Under the pieces are notes generated by a model that saw nothing but the letters and a program-made list of their open reading frames with translations, was not told where the DNA came from and searched no databases. The position numbers were made by a program, and so were the translations under genes. 60,346 bases of DNA from Vermamoeba vermiformis (taxonomy: Eukaryota > Tubulinea > Echinamoebida), in NCBI GenBank assembly GCA_045837725.1, contig JBEWZL010000100.1, positions 1 to 60,346 of the forward strand. The letters are read 5' to 3'. Positions 24,318 to 35,582 of the stretch are shown in pieces; position 1 is the stretch's first letter; each line of letters starts with the position of its first letter.

Positions 24318-24891
24318 ATTAGGCGTCTATATTAATATTTATTAGTACTTTTCCTTATTAAATAGCGTGGAATTGCGGAATTGATTACTTTCAATCACAT
24401 CCGGATGTAGGTGTGGATACTTTAACGATTTTATATTTGGCAGTACTTACGTTGTGTATGATTGAAGGTGGAGTTAATAACTGACGAAATTGACCGACAA
24501 GTACCAAATTGCGCTTGTCGCGAAAATTTTTACTCTGACAGCTGAGATTTTTCGAGATATAGTTTAGTCTATTTTTAACTCTTATTACTTAATGATTATG
24601 ACCATAAATGGTAGAGTTTACGAATAAAAGCGATTTGAATGCACTGATTCATTTGGAAGATCCAATACTATCGAGCCTCAGTGGATTGCTGCAGATCAGC
24701 TAGTGAATAGCACGTCTTCTACTGTAATAAAAAAGTTTAAGCTACCTTTTAGGGTAATCTGGTGCGGGAAAAGCCAGTCTGACAGCGACGCGTTAATAAA
24801 TTTAAGTTAATTTAATTTACTGTTTTTTTAAAGCGACAGAGTAACACAACAGAGCAATAATTTTTGTATCAAAGTCTTATAATTTATCACA
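24318..24891. promoter_or_regulatory. Divergent intergenic region
   Basis: Separates the membrane-protein gene (-) from the phosphatase gene (+), so it carries both promoters. It is AT-rich, with no exon, tRNA or repeat that I can support. Confidence 0.45.
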
Positions 24892-25941
24892 ATGAGCATA
24901 TTAGTGGTGTTTGACTACGACTGGTAAGCTAGTTCATTGACTAACGCCTAGGAATCCATTATCAGCTTTTCTTACTGTCGTATTCCTTTAGGTCTCTGCT
25001 TATCGATAGAAATTCAGACATATATATTTTCGACAAATTAGCGCCTGATATTTCGAAAAATATTGGCGAATTAAGGAAAGAGATGCAGTGGACAAATTTA
25101 ATGGTAAACCAATTAGCCAAAATAAATGCAGTAATTAATGATAAAAATAATATGAATATTTATATTAATTTTGTGTTATTTATAATGCAGGATCATTTAG
25201 TTGGACGATTATTTGAACGAGGGATCACACGTGCACACATTGAACGAATTTTCAGAGAGGTCAAATTAGTATGTATAATTACCATTACTACTATATACTC
25301 AAAATATATCATTGATTAATTTAAGAGATTTTTTGTTGAAGATCTGGATCTAACGGTCAACTTTTATTTTTATTAGGACGAGAATATAGTCGCTATAATT
25401 AAGACTTTATCACTTAAATCACCTCCTATTGAGTTCAAAATACTATCAGATGCAAATACAGAGTATATTCAGCTCATTAACGATGCCAATGAAATTTCAT
25501 CCTGTTTCAGTGAAACAATTACAAATCATGCGCATTGGGACGAGCAAGGTCGATTGCATATTACGCCCTATCAAGATGCAAATGAGCCACATCATTGCAA
25601 GCATTGTCCAGTGAATTTATGCAAAGGCAAAGAATTGAAAAAAATGCTAGCGAATAAGAAATTCGACCACGTTATTTATATTGGCGATGGACACGGTGAT
25701 TATTGCCCGTGCTTACACTTACAAAGGTAATATAATATTATTATACAAATACTGTTTTATCTAACTTAATTTTTTCCGTTCAAGTTCGGATGCGATCTTG
25801 GCGCGAAAAGATTGGTCGTTACATAAGACTTTAATAAAGTCTACGGAGCCTATTAATGCCCCAATATTCACCTGGGAGAGCGGACCTGATCTGGCGCAGC
25901 ATATTGAACGATTAGTAGTGTCTTATAGTTTGCATCCATAA
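24892..25941 (+). CDS. PHOSPHO1/PHOSPHO2-type HAD phosphatase
   Basis: Five exons (24892-24923, 24992-25103, 25191-25268, 25377-25726, 25785-25941) join in frame to 242 aa, the usual family length. Motif I is VFDYDWSLLIDRNSD, with both catalytic Asp residues. Later family marks are present: WTNLMDHLVGRLFERGI, FKILSDANTEYIQLI (motif II Ser), the Cys-rich HHCKHCPVNLCKGK loop and IYIGDGHGDYCPC (motif IV). This family cleaves small phosphomonoesters such as phosphocholine, phosphoethanolamine or pyridoxal phosphate in the cytosol. Motif I has Trp-Ser where relatives usually carry a polar residue and Thr/Ile, which may shift substrate choice. Substrate cannot be told from sequence. Confidence 0.9.
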
Positions 25942-26037
25942 ACGTCAACTTGCGCTACACGAAGAAAATTAACAAGTTGGTTAAGTCACGGTGAAGCGTA
26001 CTTAAGTCAAGCTATTCTTCATATTTTTCAGCTGGCG

Positions 26038-26160
26038 GTGGCAAATGCTCTTTGCAGCCAATTTCCCACAAGTTGTCAGTTGAAACATTTCACTGAAGTC
26101 AACGAGGCCCTCAAACAAGGCACGCACACTGTTGTCAAGAACGGCAAGACTGTCAAGGTA
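26038..26160 (+). other. Orphan coding-like fragment
   Basis: A GC-richer stretch between the phosphatase and the tRNA has one open frame with ordinary-looking sequence (LKHFTEVNEALKQGTHTVV, NGKTVK) that stops making sense after a possible GTATGT donor at 26159. I do not recognise it. It could be the first exon of a lost gene or a moved fragment like those at 12.0-12.7 kb. Confidence 0.3.
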
Positions 26161-26265
26161 TGTGCTATATTAATAGTAGCATCAAAAGATCAGCGGGCCA
26201 GTATAGATCCGGGACGCAGATCTTTTGCACGGCTAGACAAATTTTGTTCGATTTGAAATCAACAA

Positions 26266-26336
26266 CAGGCCTTAGTTTAGTGGTAGAACGGAGGGCTGTA
26301 GTCCCTTAGACGTCGGTTCAATTCCGGCAGGCCTGA
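26266..26336 (+). tRNA. tRNA-Tyr(GTA), no intron
   Basis: Full cloverleaf by eye: acceptor CAGGCCT/AGGCCTG (7 of 7 pairs), D-arm GTT/AAC, anticodon stem GAGGG/CCCTT with loop CTGTAGT, T-arm GTCGG/CCGGC with TTCAATT, discriminator A at 26336. The anticodon GTA lies at 26298-26300. The C1-G72 pair is the identity mark of eukaryotic and archaeal tRNA-Tyr. There is no anticodon-loop intron, although tRNA-Tyr genes carry one in most eukaryotes. A T run for Pol III termination follows 16 nt later. The CCA end is not encoded. Confidence 0.95.
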
Positions 26337-26352
26337 ATACCCTGGTCATTTC

Positions 26353-26361
26353 TTTTTTTTT
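26353..26361 (+). terminator. Pol III T-run terminator of tRNA-Tyr
   Basis: Nine consecutive T residues lie 16 nt past the discriminator base of the tRNA, the usual RNA polymerase III stop signal. Confidence 0.8.
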
Positions 26362-26599
26362 GGTTTCTGTTCATTTTCCCAGAAGGTTGATCTGGATCTG
26401 TTTTGATTTCGATCGAGATGTTTTATTGGCGATTATTCAAAGCGAATATAATGGCTCGTTTAAATGATAATAGTTCTGTTGTTCAAGTCAATCGTAATTG
26501 AACGGATGTAGATCCTTTAAGGCCGCAGTTTTCAGGTGAGTAGAACCGCTAATCGACTTTTATTTACAGGAATTGCGCTGAATTAATATGTACATTATA

Positions 26600-28413
26600 C
26601 TACAGTAAATGATAGGCCTCTAACATTGCTCGTAAATTTTTGCCATGATTTTCTAGCAGCCTAAAGTAACAGATCTGCTTCAGGGTAGGCGCCGAATAAT
26701 ATAATTTTAAATTATTTAAGGCCTGATTAATATGCTCGATAAATTGAGTGCCTCTATTCTTCATCCACGACAAACAAACTAATTTTTGAACGATGTCCTG
26801 ATCCACCATTTTTTGTCCCGACGTTCCTATAATAAACAACTCTTATTAATATACTGCTCTATAATATAGTAATATACAATTATAGCTAATTTAATTTAAT
26901 TTTAAAGATAAAAAATATTTTTCACGGTCAAGATATTTTTTCACGCCGTACCATCCCACGAGAGAAATTCCATGCAAAAAGCACCCATGTGATATACTTC
27001 AGGCACCAATGATTCGCACAAAGTGTAAAATGGCTGCAAATTCTGCCAGCTGTAGCCAAGTTGTTTTTCAAGCTCGTATACTTCTTTCGGTGAAAACGAC
27101 GCCATAAAATACCGCAAAGTTTCGTCGACTTGGACGCTTTTTGTTCGTTCAGTGAACCGCTCTAGAATGAAATCGAGGTCAGTACCGACTTGCCAAAAAA
27201 GGAAAAAATTGATCCAATTATTTTTTCGTACCATCGTTAAGTAGATGAGCTAACGCTATGGCAGCGTGATGAATGGCTTTATGAGCACCAGTATAATGAG
27301 CTGCTAGGTCCTTATTCTGTTTAATTACTGCTGTCAATTTCTCGATCACGTTCAGATCCACCATTTTTTTCCGACACGCCGCTACACAACAAGATTAACC
27401 ACCGCTCATATTAATTTATATTTGCAGGTCATATGTCCTTTTACTTACGACATATCGCGCAGCTTTGCAAACACCCCACGAGGAGCTGCAAATGAAATCT
27501 TGTGTCGCGGATGGAATTGACTAAAATCTCAAGCACGCCTTCTTGTTCCATTGTCGGCAGTAGTTCCGCTGTGAAATAAAATTAATAAAATCGTTCACTG
27601 AAACACGAAATTTCCCTAACAATCTGAAATAAAAATCGCGCTCGAACTTTTGGACAAGATCTGAATGCTAAGAATACTCTAAAAATTACATATGTTTCTT
27701 ATATATGATATACCTTGTTCTAAAAATGACCAGAGCCATCCTACGCCTGCATTTTTTTCGTCTGGATCGTCCGACTTGACAAACCGAATAATATGCGGTA
27801 ATGCTCCTAAATTGTACTCACATCGCAAAAATTCCACTAAATAATACTTAATATAAGTCCTAGTATAATAGTAATAATTATTATTAATGTTACTTACAGT
27901 TCTCAGCGAAGTTCCAGCACGCATAAACTGCTAACAACCGCATCCGCTGATCTTCGTCTGTTAAATACTTCATCATCGCTTCAACACCTCCTATTTGTTG
28001 CCAATATCGTTTTCTAGGCACTAATAATAAAATAGCTGTTATTAAGGTGATTCTTTAATAGTCCAGAACTGGATCTGTCAAATTAAGTTCGCTTAAAAAA
28101 TATGTTTATGCATAGAATAAATTACAGTAATTATAATAATACTAAATTAAGCGAAAGGTTCGCTAAAACGAATTTTCTGTATTATTCAATAAGATCGGAA
28201 TATTGGAAGCTTCCAAAATCAAAGATGATTCTTACTTGATTCACTGCTTAGCCATGACGCGGAAAAATCCTGCGCTAAATTATATAGCGTTGCTTCTCTT
28301 AAAGGATCACATTCATCCGCAAGAATGGCTAACCGTTCGTCCATCTGCGTTTTGACCTCAAAAGAAAGGCCAACAATGCCTGTTTGACCTTTGGGATCGA
28401 GTGTGCTGCACAT
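26600..28413 (-). CDS. ARM-like helical-repeat protein A
   Basis: About eight exons run from the ATG at 28413 to a stop at 26600, each ending in a short intron. The protein starts MCSTLDPKGQTGIVGLSFE and is made of helical repeats such as YWQQIGGVEAMMKYLTDED, LLAVYACWNFAEN, NLGALPHIIRFVKSDD, GVGWLWSFLEQ and LNVIEKLTAVIKQNK, which look like armadillo-type units. The C-terminus has DIVQKLVCLSWMKN and PTLKQICYFRLL. Every block has a counterpart in the gene at 28691-30221, so the two are tandem paralogues. ARM-like proteins usually act as protein-binding scaffolds. Partner and role unknown. Confidence 0.72.
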
Positions 28414-28690
28414 ATATATACTTAAATACTATTCTAGTAATATTGTCACGTCATGGATGGTGTTAGTGTGCCGCACAAACAAAAAATGCTGGATAATTGA
28501 AACTAATTTGCTATTGGCTTGTTTTTGGAAATTTCCGAACGACATAATAGGATTGAATAACTATATTATAGATATAAATACATTACTTGTCTAAAAGATC
28601 ATTCCGAATTTTTTTTTAAAGCTCGGGCATTTGATCTACTTGTTCCGGATTCGATTTTGTAAGTAAGCAAGTACGCGAAAAAGAAGGTAT

Positions 28691-30221
28691 TTACATGACT
28701 ATATTACATTCATTCAGCTTAAGGGCTAAATTCTTGGAGCCAAGCAAGTCTAACAGTTTGTAATAGCAGATTTGCTTCAGATTCGGTACGGGAGTCTTTT
28801 TGATCAGTGTATCGCTCGCCTTTGTAATTAAGGTCTTAAATCGTTCACTTTTGTTACGCATCCAAGACAAACAAAGCAACTTAGCCGGAATCTCTTGCGC
28901 GATCATACGATCCACATTGCATTCTTTTTGAATAATCGATTAATAAGCGAAAAATATTGTTATATTACACTTACGTCGTAGCGATAGATAAGCTAGGCAG
29001 AAAGCACCGACCTCATAGACATCAACGTGATCAGATTCGCAGAGGTTGTAAAACGGAGCCATAATTTGCCAAAGAAACGATTGTTCGTCTTCTATATTCG
29101 ATACTTCTTCTATTGTTTTAGTTTCTAAGAAATTATTAATTTTTTCTGGTGCCTTCGCGTCGATACAAAGTTGTCTGAACCGATCTGAAATAAGATCAAT
29201 GATTAGATCTGGCTTAGTATATGATTATAAGTCATAATATTACTAACCATCATTCAAAAGATGAGCTAGAGCAATTACACTATGATGTAATGCATTGAGC
29301 ATGTCTTGTGTCACATCCGCTTCACCTGTACCCACACCGACCAATTTTGCGATCCCATTTGCTTCGACAATAGACTTTCTGCATCCAGCTACAAGTATAT
29401 ATATTAGTATTATGTATTATTAAGTTTAAGAAAGCAAAATAATGTGTGAAAGTGCGAGCGAGATCCATCAATTTGTGTTAACATTTACCGTGCACAGCGC
29501 AACTCTGTATGCAACCAATTACGACTGTCATAGACATATCAGGGTCTCCTATTGACTCAATAAGCACTGGCACTACTCCTCGCTCATTCACCGGATCCAA
29601 AGTCTCATCTGGGTAAGTGTCAAAAAAAATGTTTGAAATAATGCAGTATTTTCCTACCATATTCTAAAAATCCCCATAACCAACCAAATGCTGCTTCGCA
29701 TAAGGCTTTTCTATGATAACTATTGACGGTTTTGGTTTGAATCAATTTGACAATCTCTTCTAACGCACCTAACTCGTATTGAGCTTTCTCGAATTCGACT
29801 AAAAATGATGATTAAATAATTATTAATTAAAATAATATTATCTTACGGCTTTCAGCAAAATTCCAGCACGCGTGAGCTGCCATTAATCGAGTCTGCAGAT
29901 TTGGTGCTTGCAAGTAATCCATCATGCATTTAACACCTCCAATACTCATCCAATATCTCTTTTTTGCCACTGACACAGTCAGAATAATTTTAGATAATTT
30001 TAGAAACGAATCTGAGTCAGAATTCCAGACTTACAAATAGCAGGCTTCTCCCACGGTGAAAAGCATTCCTGTAATAAATATGCCAAATATGATCGTGGAT
30101 TTTCCTCGGGGTCTTCTAATGCTGCACCTACATCAGTCCTCGCAAGTTCTGCTGGCAGTAACTCTCGTAGTCTCTTGGCAGTAATATCTAAGTTTTCTTT
30201 ATCTTCCAAGCTTAGCGCCAT
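28691..30221 (-). CDS. ARM-like helical-repeat protein B (tandem paralogue)
   Basis: Starts at the ATG at 30221 (MALSLEDKENLDITAKRLRE) and ends at 28691. Blocks in the same order as protein A: KKRYWMSIGGVKCMMDYLQ, MAAHACWNFAES, YELGALEEIVKLIQ, AAFGWLWGFLEY, GCIQSCAVH, EVGAFCLAYLSLR, AQEIPAKLLCLSWMRN, PNLKQICYYKLLDLLG. Introns sit at matching places in both genes, which supports a local duplication. Only 277 bp lie between B's stop and A's start. No catalytic motif is visible; a scaffold role is inference. Confidence 0.72.
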
Positions 30222-30433
30222 CGTCCAGTTTATATGAGTACTATATAGTACTTGTTGTTGGTGTTGAAACAAACTGAAAAAAATAGTTGAAAAAGTCACT
30301 TGAGCATAAAGCACCGTAGCTAGCGAACAATGGAAAAACAGCGCCTATACTCCTAATGTTTGGTAACTACAGTATTTATAACAAAAAGAGGTCGTACAAA
30401 ACAGATCTGGAGCCCCAGATGATGCGATCAAAT

Positions 30434-32485
30434 TTACAGCTTGCTTGCTTGTTGGATCATGCTGAGTTTTTGCGACAACATCAAATTGCCGCTAATCTTC
30501 AACTTGCCTTGCATAAATGCTTGTTGGGCGTTGAGTTTTCCAGTTGAAATTTCAAAGTAGTCCTCATCCGCAACAGTCAAAGTGCAGTCAGGCTTAACAC
30601 CTTCAATAGTACCTTGCTTGACTTGACCAGGCTTGTTCTTCAAGTCCGCTGTGTAAACAACAGTTTGACCGTCCTTAGTCTTCAAGTTGAATTGGAACAC
30701 GCCCTTCACTTTATCGACCAGATCTGCGTTCTTGCTGACAGCTTGGGCCATAGCTTCAAACACGGGCTGGGACTTCAAAGTAGCAGGACCAGCACTAGGA
30801 GCAGCGCTGCCAGTGTTCAACTCGACGCAAGCGTTGTTGATCACAACCTAACCGAAGTAATTGTTACTACGAGCACTGCACCGAGATTCACATTTAACGA
30901 CACGTACGACATTGCGCTCCTTGACTTTAGTGACAAAGATGACGCGGTTGCCTTCCTTCCACATCTCAGTGACGAGAGTCTCGCCAGGGAAGACAGGGCT
31001 GGCAAAGCGGGCCTTGATGAGCTTGAAGTTCTTGGTCTCGTTGTTGCAGAACTTGTTCAACACGGCTCTACGAAAGTTGATCGTTAGTTACTAGTCATTG
31101 TCAACACTTAATCATATATAACTCAAAGATGACACGTGTAAATCGCATAAATGCGCAATTAACGCCGAGTACACGTGTCACTTGTCGTGTACTACGGGTT
31201 TATCAAAATAAATTATCCGGTCCTGTCCCCTTTCCGTTCCCCTTGAAGGCAAATTGACATTTGTATCGCTCATGACTTACCTGCAAGAGTGGCCGTAAGA
31301 GCACAAACCGTGGAGAATAGGTTGCTTAAAGCCAACCATTTGAGCGAGCATTGGATCCGCGTGCAAAGGATTGTAATCACTGAACAGACCGTTAGTCTAT
31401 ATATAACGAGGCTATGGCAATCGAATCAAGTTACATAACATCAGATCTAAGACGGCAAAATTTGAATCAAAAATAGACGACTTACCCGGACAAACGATAC
31501 AGCAAGGCTTGGTTAGCGGTAGTCTTGTCTTCTTGAACGGCATCAGGAGCGCGCTTAGGAGGCTCAATGTTTTGAGGAGCTGGTCCACGGTCACCCTAAG
31601 TGATTGCGAATCACATATTAGTAAATTTTTAATTTCGATGATGTGAGTCTCTATGAACATCGAAGTTCAGTACGTAAGAGCATTAAAAAAAGAAAGACCA
31701 CGTGCGTTTGTATTTGTTTCGCGCATGGTTAAATTTAGACTTACACCAAATCCACCCAAACCACGAACAAAGATCGTAGTAACGTTTCTGAAGATCTTCT
31801 TGTTGGTAGCGGGGTCAACAGTCAATGTCTCACGAACAATGACGGCGCCCTTGCCTTGGCCCTTGTCGTAAACACCAATCACCTTGGACTTGTTGACGAA
31901 GTTGCCTTCGAGAGGGATGGGATGCGACAACACCTCGGTCTCTTGTTCACCGTGCAAGATCATGGCAGGGTTGAACTTGGCACCAGGGAAAGCTATAGGA
32001 TATTTTTAGATAAGGAGCGATGAATTGATGAAAGAAAATATTGAAAGGGCACCGAGGGAAATCTGGATGCACCTTTACAAATTGCAGGCTATAGAGCTTA
32101 TACTTACAGGCCATGGAACCACCACCAAAGGGAACAATATCGTAGCTATCTCCCTTGAAGGGGAAGCAAGTGGAGTAGGTAGGAATGGCTTGGAAGTCAG
32201 AATCTAAAAAATAATTTTAAAAATTCAGTATCAATTATTGCAACTATAAATACGGTCAAAAACGTCATAATATACAATTATTCTTATTATTCTTAATTTT
32301 TTAGGCTCAAATAAGTTGCTAAAAATGAGAATTATCGTACCTCCTTCATAAACATAGCACAAATCCGTAGCACCGACACCCAAAGCGTACAAAATCAAGT
32401 CACGCTTGTTATAAGCAACGGGAGCTGGAGGAGTCTCAGAGCCCAACAAAATTTCAGGCTTGATGTAGCTTTCTGGTTCAGACAT
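30434..32485 (-). CDS. Peroxisomal enoyl-CoA hydratase 2 fused to SCP2 domain
   Basis: Seven exons (32485-32341, 32203-32108, 31992-31745, 31595-31486, 31379-31281, 31067-30908, 30847-30434) join in frame to 423 aa. Residues 1-285 form the double hot-dog hydratase 2: [37 protein letters not shown], and the catalytic [12 protein letters not shown] with [14 protein letters not shown]. Residues 300-423 are an SCP2 sterol/acyl carrier domain ([37 protein letters not shown]). The chain ends SKL, a type 1 peroxisomal signal. This is multifunctional enzyme type 2 without the N-terminal 3-hydroxyacyl-CoA dehydrogenase. It should hydrate 2-enoyl-CoA in peroxisomal beta-oxidation. Codon use is strongly C-ending, as in highly expressed genes. 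Confidence 0.93.
31130..31180. repeat. Two near-palindromic ACACGTGT elements in one intron
   Basis: TGACACGTGTA at 31130-31140 and ACACGTGTCA at 31171-31180 lie in the 213-nt intron before exon 6 of the hydratase gene. They match the palindrome seen at 2752, 20105 and 23305. Confidence 0.6.
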
Positions 32486-32708
32486 TGTATTGAATCTAGC
32501 CACGACAATATTAGAATACGGTCGCTATTCGATATAACACTGTGCTTGTATTGTTACAATTATAGAAACGTACCTTTATTGCTTTCACTTGCAAAGGGAG
32601 AATGAAAAATGAAATCTGAAAAAATCTTCGGGTTACTGTTCAAGCCCCAACGGAACAGCACAATAGCACTTTATGTAAATATAATTATAATACCTTTAAT
32701 TGTACAAA

Positions 32709-35191
32709 ATGTCCCGCGTGAAGGTATTCAAACTGCCATTTGAAACTACTGCCACTCAACTTAAAAGTAAGATCGCGCTCTCTAAGCCTGCAAATTACAG
32801 CTTAAATTATTTTAATATTATTTAATAATAGCCATTGTTATAATATAGCGATGTGCTGTATATTAGCAACTTGATGAATAAGAATTTAATTTTCTTCAAC
32901 TTTTCAAGGTATTTATGCGCCATTTGGCATCACGAATGCAAAGGTCGCCTTTTACACATTTAATGGCGAGACAAAATCACGTGGCTGGGCTATTTTAGAT
33001 TTTCCCAATGACGCTAGCCGCCAAGAGGCAGAGTAAGTGCACGATCCAAATAATTTTCTAACCATCTTCGTATTATTTATCATTGAAAATATATTCTACG
33101 ATTACAATATAATATTTCTATATTTTAATAACGCTTAACATTTCTATTTGTGCTTCTGGATCGACATTAGATCTGTTGCTAACCTGGATGTCGTTCTCTA
33201 ATTTGTTTATCGTAGGCGACGAGTCACTAGGATTGACAATCGATATGTATCATATACAGATGTTACCGAGAACGATCTACAAATGCTGAAAGGCAAAGTC
33301 GGCAAAAAACAACATCAACCTAACGTTATCAAGTTGTCAGCGGTTGGAGTTCCACCGGTAAGATCGATAAAAAGAACAGATTATAGTACGCAATGTCGTA
33401 TTATTAAGTAATCGTTCGCTACTACTGGAAGTTTCTTTGGTACACAAGCACGTATTGGTAGTGGAACACAGATGTCAAAAGTGGTTTTTTTTATCTGGCT
33501 TGAGATTGCTTTGTAATTTATGGAAATTAGCGTACTATCTTTAGGCATATTTAACATTATTCTTGTTATAGGATGACGAAGATGACGACGACGGGTTTGT
33601 AGGATCCGCTCCGGTAAATAATAATTCATCGCGAGCCACTGCCAATTTGCCGACGGGATTAGGATCTGCCTCTATTCAGGGCTTAATACAACAAGCCAAC
33701 TTATTCACTGGTGCCAATAACGTGCCAGCAACAATCAATCAATTCAGTCAAAATACTCAACAATTGCCTCCTGCATCTCAATCACAATTATCCGCATCAA
33801 AACCGTCGTTGAAATTAGACTCAATTCCAGGTATGTTCACGAGCAGATAAATTACGTGTTGCGATTTTATAAATTAGCTAATTTTGAAGTTTTAAAGTAT
33901 TGTTATTGCATGTGTACGGATGATCGATAAGATATTCCGATAATTAACTTGCAATATTATTAATAGAGACGTACTTTGCGAGCCATAAGTTCTTTATCAT
34001 CGATTTTGAGACCTCTCTGCCCTCAGATCACATCCATTTGCCAGTCGAGATTGCAATTTATGCCTTTAGCTTCAAAGATGGCCGATTAAAGGCCTATCAT
34101 AAACTCATAGACGCGGGAACAGTACCTTCATAGTAAGTAATCAAACGTAATCAGTTTAATTTATTCGGACAGTATAATCCAACGCTAAAAATAGTCCTTC
34201 GGCCCGTCCAAGAAAACATTAGATGTTACCCTATCTTTAATGATTATATATAGTTATATCGGGTCTGCACTATGGAAAGAAGAAAATGTCCATGGCATAC
34301 CGCATTCAAACTTCAACCAAGGCGACAAAAATTATAGCGTTATATGGCAAGAGATCTGCGCGTTCGTTGATTTGCCCGAACAAAAGACGTTTCCAGTTAA
34401 CTTCTTTGCTAAGGTAACACATCGGTCTTAATATTATACGTAGTTAAATTCCGCAACAACCTTCGGAGCACGAAAAGCTATATTTGGAAATTAACCGCAA
34501 TTAAGTAACTCTGTCATTGTATTATAGAATCCAGCTTCCAAGACTGCGTGCTTAGAATGGATAGCGAATAAAGCAGGTACGTAGCTAGGCGAAGTACATC
34601 CGTAAGTCAAAGTCAATCTGACGATATGTAGGCGTGCAGAATCATTTTGGCGATGTCAGAACAGTGGAAGAATTGCTTGAGAGCGTTTGTAAACGAAAGT
34701 ACAAAGATAGGAGTATTAATACCGGAGTTAGATCTCGGATCCCAGAAATTTTCGTCAAATTAGAGAAAATAGTCGATGGTAAATGTGAGTACCATAGAAG
34801 TAAGGACTCTAAAAGTGGCAAAAGGTATGTCGGTGTTTCAATTGTCCCAAAAGAATACTACTAATCAAGTCTGATGACTTTGCTACAATTTTTTACGCGC
34901 AATAACTGAAGATTGTGTTATTTTCCTCATGTCAATAATCTAATCTCGTTATAATTAAGCTTAGTATTAATCTGAAATGATTCTTACCTGTTGAATTATT
35001 AATTTTACTAAATATGGAAATTGCTGCGGTCACTTATTGACAGATATTATTACTTTGCATGTTCCCTAATAGTCACATTATATTATAGCTTTAGCTGTGC
35101 CCTAGCAAAAGCGCAAGCCGTCGGATCTCTTTTGAAAGAAATCATCGATCAGGAAATGATTTTAAAAATAATGATAGAAAATGGAGCTTAA
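32709..35191 (+). CDS. RRM - Maelstrom-domain protein (DEDDh-like nuclease fold)
   Basis: Nine exons (32709-32766, 32909-33032, 33216-33357, 33572-33830, 33967-34132, 34254-34413, 34528-34576, 34632-34824, 35089-35191) join in frame to 417 aa. The N-terminus is an RNA-recognition motif (VKVFKLPFETTATQLK, YTFNGETKSRGWAILDF). An acidic, Gln-rich linker follows. Residues 200-410 match the Maelstrom domain: FFIIDFETS, HLPVEIAIYAFSFKDGRL, NVHGIPHSNF, LEWIANKAG, and the C-terminal Cys/His cluster CEYH...CALAKAQ. The DxE of exonuclease motif I (codons at 34002-34010) is kept, unlike in most animal Maelstrom proteins, which act in the piRNA pathway with an HMG box. So this could be an active nuclease guided by an RRM. 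The last intron (264 nt) is the least certain join. Confidence 0.82.
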
Positions 35192-35197
35192 ATGGTC

Positions 35198-35240
35198 AAC
35201 ATGCTCAAACCCGATTAATAAATTCAGTTTCGAGCATGTT
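35198..35240 (+). terminator. 3' stem-loop with poly(A) signal in its loop
   Basis: AACATGCTCAAAC at 35198-35210 pairs with GTTTCGAGCATGTT at 35227-35240 with one bulged base, leaving a 16-nt loop. AATAAA lies at 35217-35222, in the loop. The hairpin starts 7 nt after the Maelstrom-gene stop codon, so it lies in the 3' UTR. Confidence 0.6.
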
Positions 35241-35582
35241 TTGTGATTTATAAGTCCTGTAATAAATTTCTTACGCCGAGTAGATGTGGATCTCGATCCC
35301 ATCCAACTTGGCGGGCGCCAGTTTGCCCTATTAACGTGAGACAACAATCTATGTATAGTTGAGCACACGCTGGCATCCATCGGAACTCGACGCCGACTCG
35401 TTTATTTTTCACTGAAGGGGGTTCTTTGGGAGTTTTCCCACTCGAAATTACAAAACCTGACAGAGGCCGAAAAAAGCTTTACGGGTGATCATTATTCCTA
35501 CACGAAGATTACAACACATTCCTGCCCGATAATTAAGATGGTCAAGAACGATACAATTTGACGAATTAATTAAACGGATCCA
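35241..35582. other. Intergenic region
   Basis: No exon recognised on either strand. It probably holds the promoter of the SAP-Kelch-BTB gene. A second AATAAA lies near 35260. Confidence 0.45.
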
